Source: JAYVFR01 sp043772945 | Lineage (GTDB): Bacteria; Patescibacteriota; JACMRA01 | NCBI GenBank assembly: GCA_043772945.1 | Contig: JAYVFR010000004.1 | Span: 1 to 45,316 of the forward strand | Reading direction: 5' to 3' | Length of the DNA: 45,316 bases | In this document: positions 43,739-45,316 of the stretch, piece by piece | Layout of the letters: every line of letters begins with the position of its first letter | Numbering within the stretch: position 1 is the first letter of the stretch | Translations under genes and position numbers: made by a program | The notes under the pieces: model-generated | What the model saw: only the letters and a program-made list of their open reading frames with translations | Database searches by the model: none | What the model was told of the DNA's origin: nothing

Positions 43739-45115
43739 ATGCCTACTAACTCTGATACAGCTCTTAAAACTATTGTTGATTTTTGTCGTCGTAAAGGTTT
43801 TGTTTTTCCGTCTTCTGAAATTTATGGAGGGTTCGCTGCTACTTACGATTTAGGACCTCTTGGAACAATTTTAAAACATAATTTACTGCAGGCTTGGCGT
43901 GATTGGATGGTAAATTATCGTACCGATACTGTAGAAATTGAAGGTGCGATTTTTATGCATCCTAAAGTCTGGGCAGCTAGTGGTCATATTAGTAATTTCT
44001 CTGATCCATTGTGTGAAGATCTAGTTACTCATAAACGATACAGAGCCGATCATTTAGTGGAGGAGGCTGGGATTAGCGAGAATGCGGGTGGAATGTCAAT
44101 TGAAGAGTTAAATAAATTAATTACAGACAATAATTTGAAATCACCCGATGGGAATAGTCTATCTGAAGCTAAAGTGTTTAATCTCTTAGTTAAAACTCAC
44201 TTAGGCCCTGTTGAAGACGAGTCAACTCTAGTTTATTTAAAAGGGGAATCGTGCCAAAACATTTACGTTGATTGGAAGGCAGTCCAGGAAACTAGTAGGC
44301 GCAAACTTCCTTTTGGGATCGGGCAACTCGGTAAAGCCTTTCGGAACGAAATCACAGTCAAACAATTTATGTTTAGAACTCGTGAATTTGAGCAAATTGA
44401 CATGCAGTACTTTGTTAAACCTGGGACTGAGAATGAGTGGTTTAAATATTGGAAAGATTATCGTTATAATTTCTATACTGAATTTCTCAAATTTGATTCA
44501 GAGAACTTGAAGTGGCATCAGCATAATGATAATGAATTAGTTTTTTATGCTAGTGAGGCCTGGGATATTTATTATAATTTTGGAGCCTTAGGTTACAAGG
44601 AGATGGAAGGTATTCATAACAGAACTGATTACGACACTCGCCAACACCAAGAATTTAGTGGAACTAATTTAACATATTTAGATCCAGAAACAGGAGAGAG
44701 ATACTTGCCTTACATTGTAGAAATGTCGCTTGGAGTTAGTCGTTTATTTCTTGCAACACTCTTTGAATTTTATTGCGAGGAAAAGCTTGAAAATGAAACT
44801 CGCGTTCTGATGAAACTTCCTGTTAAGCTGGCCCCTTTTAAATACGCAGTTCTACCTTTAATGAAAAAAGACGGCATGTCAGAGAAAGCTACTGAAATTT
44901 ACACAAATTTACGAAAAATGGGAATAAGTGCAGATTATGATGAATCGGGATCAATCGGCAAGAGATACAGGCGGCAAGATGAGAATGGAACACCGTTTTG
45001 TATTTGTGTTGATTATGATACAAAAACTGATGATACAGTAACAATTCGTAATCGCGATACAATGACCCAAGAGCGAGTTAAAATTAGTGAACTAGCTAGT
45101 TACTATTTGAAATAA
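43739..45115 (+). CDS. glyQS: Glycyl-tRNA synthetase, single-chain dimeric type
   Basis: 458 residues, class II alpha2 type, as in eukaryotes, archaea and many bacteria. The family segments FCRRKGFVFPSSEIYGGFAATYDLGPLG, motif 2 GKAFRNEITVKQFMFRTREFEQIDMQ, motif 3 PYIVEMSLGVSRLFLATLFEFY (usually with E-P-S), and the C-terminal anticodon-binding domain are visible. It is complete and has host-like codon use, so the island ends upstream of it. Its promoter region is partly duplicated at the far end of the island. Confidence 0.96.
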   Translation: MPTNSDTALKTIVDFCRRKGFVFPSSEIYGGFAATYDLGPLGTILKHNLLQAWRDWMVNYRTDTVEIEGAIFMHPKVWAASGHISNFSDPLCEDLVTHKRYRADHLVEEAGISENAGGMSIEELNKLITDNNLKSPDGNSLSEAKVFNLLVKTHLGPVEDESTLVYLKGESCQNIYVDWKAVQETSRRKLPFGIGQLGKAFRNEITVKQFMFRTREFEQIDMQYFVKPGTENEWFKYWKDYRYNFYTEFLKFDSENLKWHQHNDNELVFYASEAWDIYYNFGALGYKEMEGIHNRTDYDTRQHQEFSGTNLTYLDPETGERYLPYIVEMSLGVSRLFLATLFEFYCEEKLENETRVLMKLPVKLAPFKYAVLPLMKKDGMSEKATEIYTNLRKMGISADYDESGSIGKRYRRQDENGTPFCICVDYDTKTDDTVTIRNRDTMTQERVKISELASYYLK

Positions 45116-45159
45116 AAACAAAAAATAAGAAGAAATTACTTGCTTTTATATGTTTATGG

Positions 45160-45185
45160 ACTTCTTTTTGTTAAGGAGTTTTTTT
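45160..45185 (+). terminator. Weak terminator after glyQS
   Basis: Five-pair hairpin ACTTC/GGAGT with a ten-base loop, then seven T, 45 bp after the stop. Confidence 0.5.
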
Positions 45186-45316
45186 AAGTTTATCTGACAA
45201 AAATATTGATAACTTTTATCTAAATTTAGTATTGTATCTAATTTAGAAGCAATTTCTCATACCATTTCTAACAGCCCCACAATATCATGCCCATTCTATT
45301 GACAATTAGGACACTA
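45186..45316. other. Window end, promoter of an unseen gene likely
   Basis: No gene is visible. TTGACA occurs at 45299-45304; with the usual 38-42 nt spacing its gene or tRNA would begin at about 45337-45341, just outside the window. Confidence 0.35.

Noticed and set aside
1..45316. CRISPR array, insertion sequence or prophage
   Set aside because: No regularly spaced repeats, transposase, integrase or phage structural genes are visible.

Overview
This window is AT-rich, compact and almost entirely coding. It reads like a streamlined bacterial genome. The gene set (MurJ-type flippase, UppS, Zn-type S14, RNase J, FtsH, dCTP deaminase, single-chain glycyl-tRNA synthetase, eukaryote-like IleS), near-absence of Shine-Dalgarno sequences and scrambled operons would suit a Patescibacteria/CPR-like organism. 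That placement is an inference; no rRNA gene is present to test it. TGA, TAA and TAG are all used as ordinary stops, so I see no evidence for a recoded UGA.

Layout. 1-6.4 kb: MurJ flippase, a dcd-pgi pair, tRNA-Leu(TAG), and overlapping signal peptidase I and a VanY-like peptidase. 6.4-10.1 kb: a half Der GTPase, an SPFH protein, an MTHFR-like protein, a truncated DnaG, and a small ORF split by one TGA. 10.1-15.8 kb: an RluA-family pseudouridine synthase, a small winged-helix protein, a cell-surface protein fusing a solute-binding-like region to a vWA domain with a Cys-rich partner, ribosomal protein L11, and a DUF4230-like membrane protein. 15.9-26 kb: a truncated UvrB, a partial F-ATPase cluster (c, b, short delta, alpha), a divergent G6PDH converging on UppS, S12, RNase J and an MFS transporter. 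26-36 kb: an isolated L24-L5-S14-S8 module, FtsH, ileS-miaA and several hypothetical proteins. 36-45 kb: Hsp20, tRNA-Arg(TCG), a decaying type I restriction-modification island (HsdR, Fic, fused HsdM-HsdS), and glycyl-tRNA synthetase.

Four themes stand out. (1) A TTGACA -35 box lies 38-42 nt upstream of the start codon of several genes and of both tRNA 5' ends, implying near-leaderless transcripts. (2) Core genes and operons are broken: dnaG, uvrB and der are partial, atpH is half length, and the ribosomal and ATPase operons are in pieces. (3) The restriction-modification island has a different base composition, is bracketed by a perfect 35-bp direct repeat that includes part of the glyQS promoter, and its fused methylase/specificity gene carries two in-frame stops. 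(4) An AT-rich Fic gene with its own repeat-bearing promoter sits inside that operon.

The window does not show a clearly new multi-gene system. The best candidates for something unusual are the near-leaderless promoter architecture, the expressed-looking half genes, and the Fic-containing restriction island.
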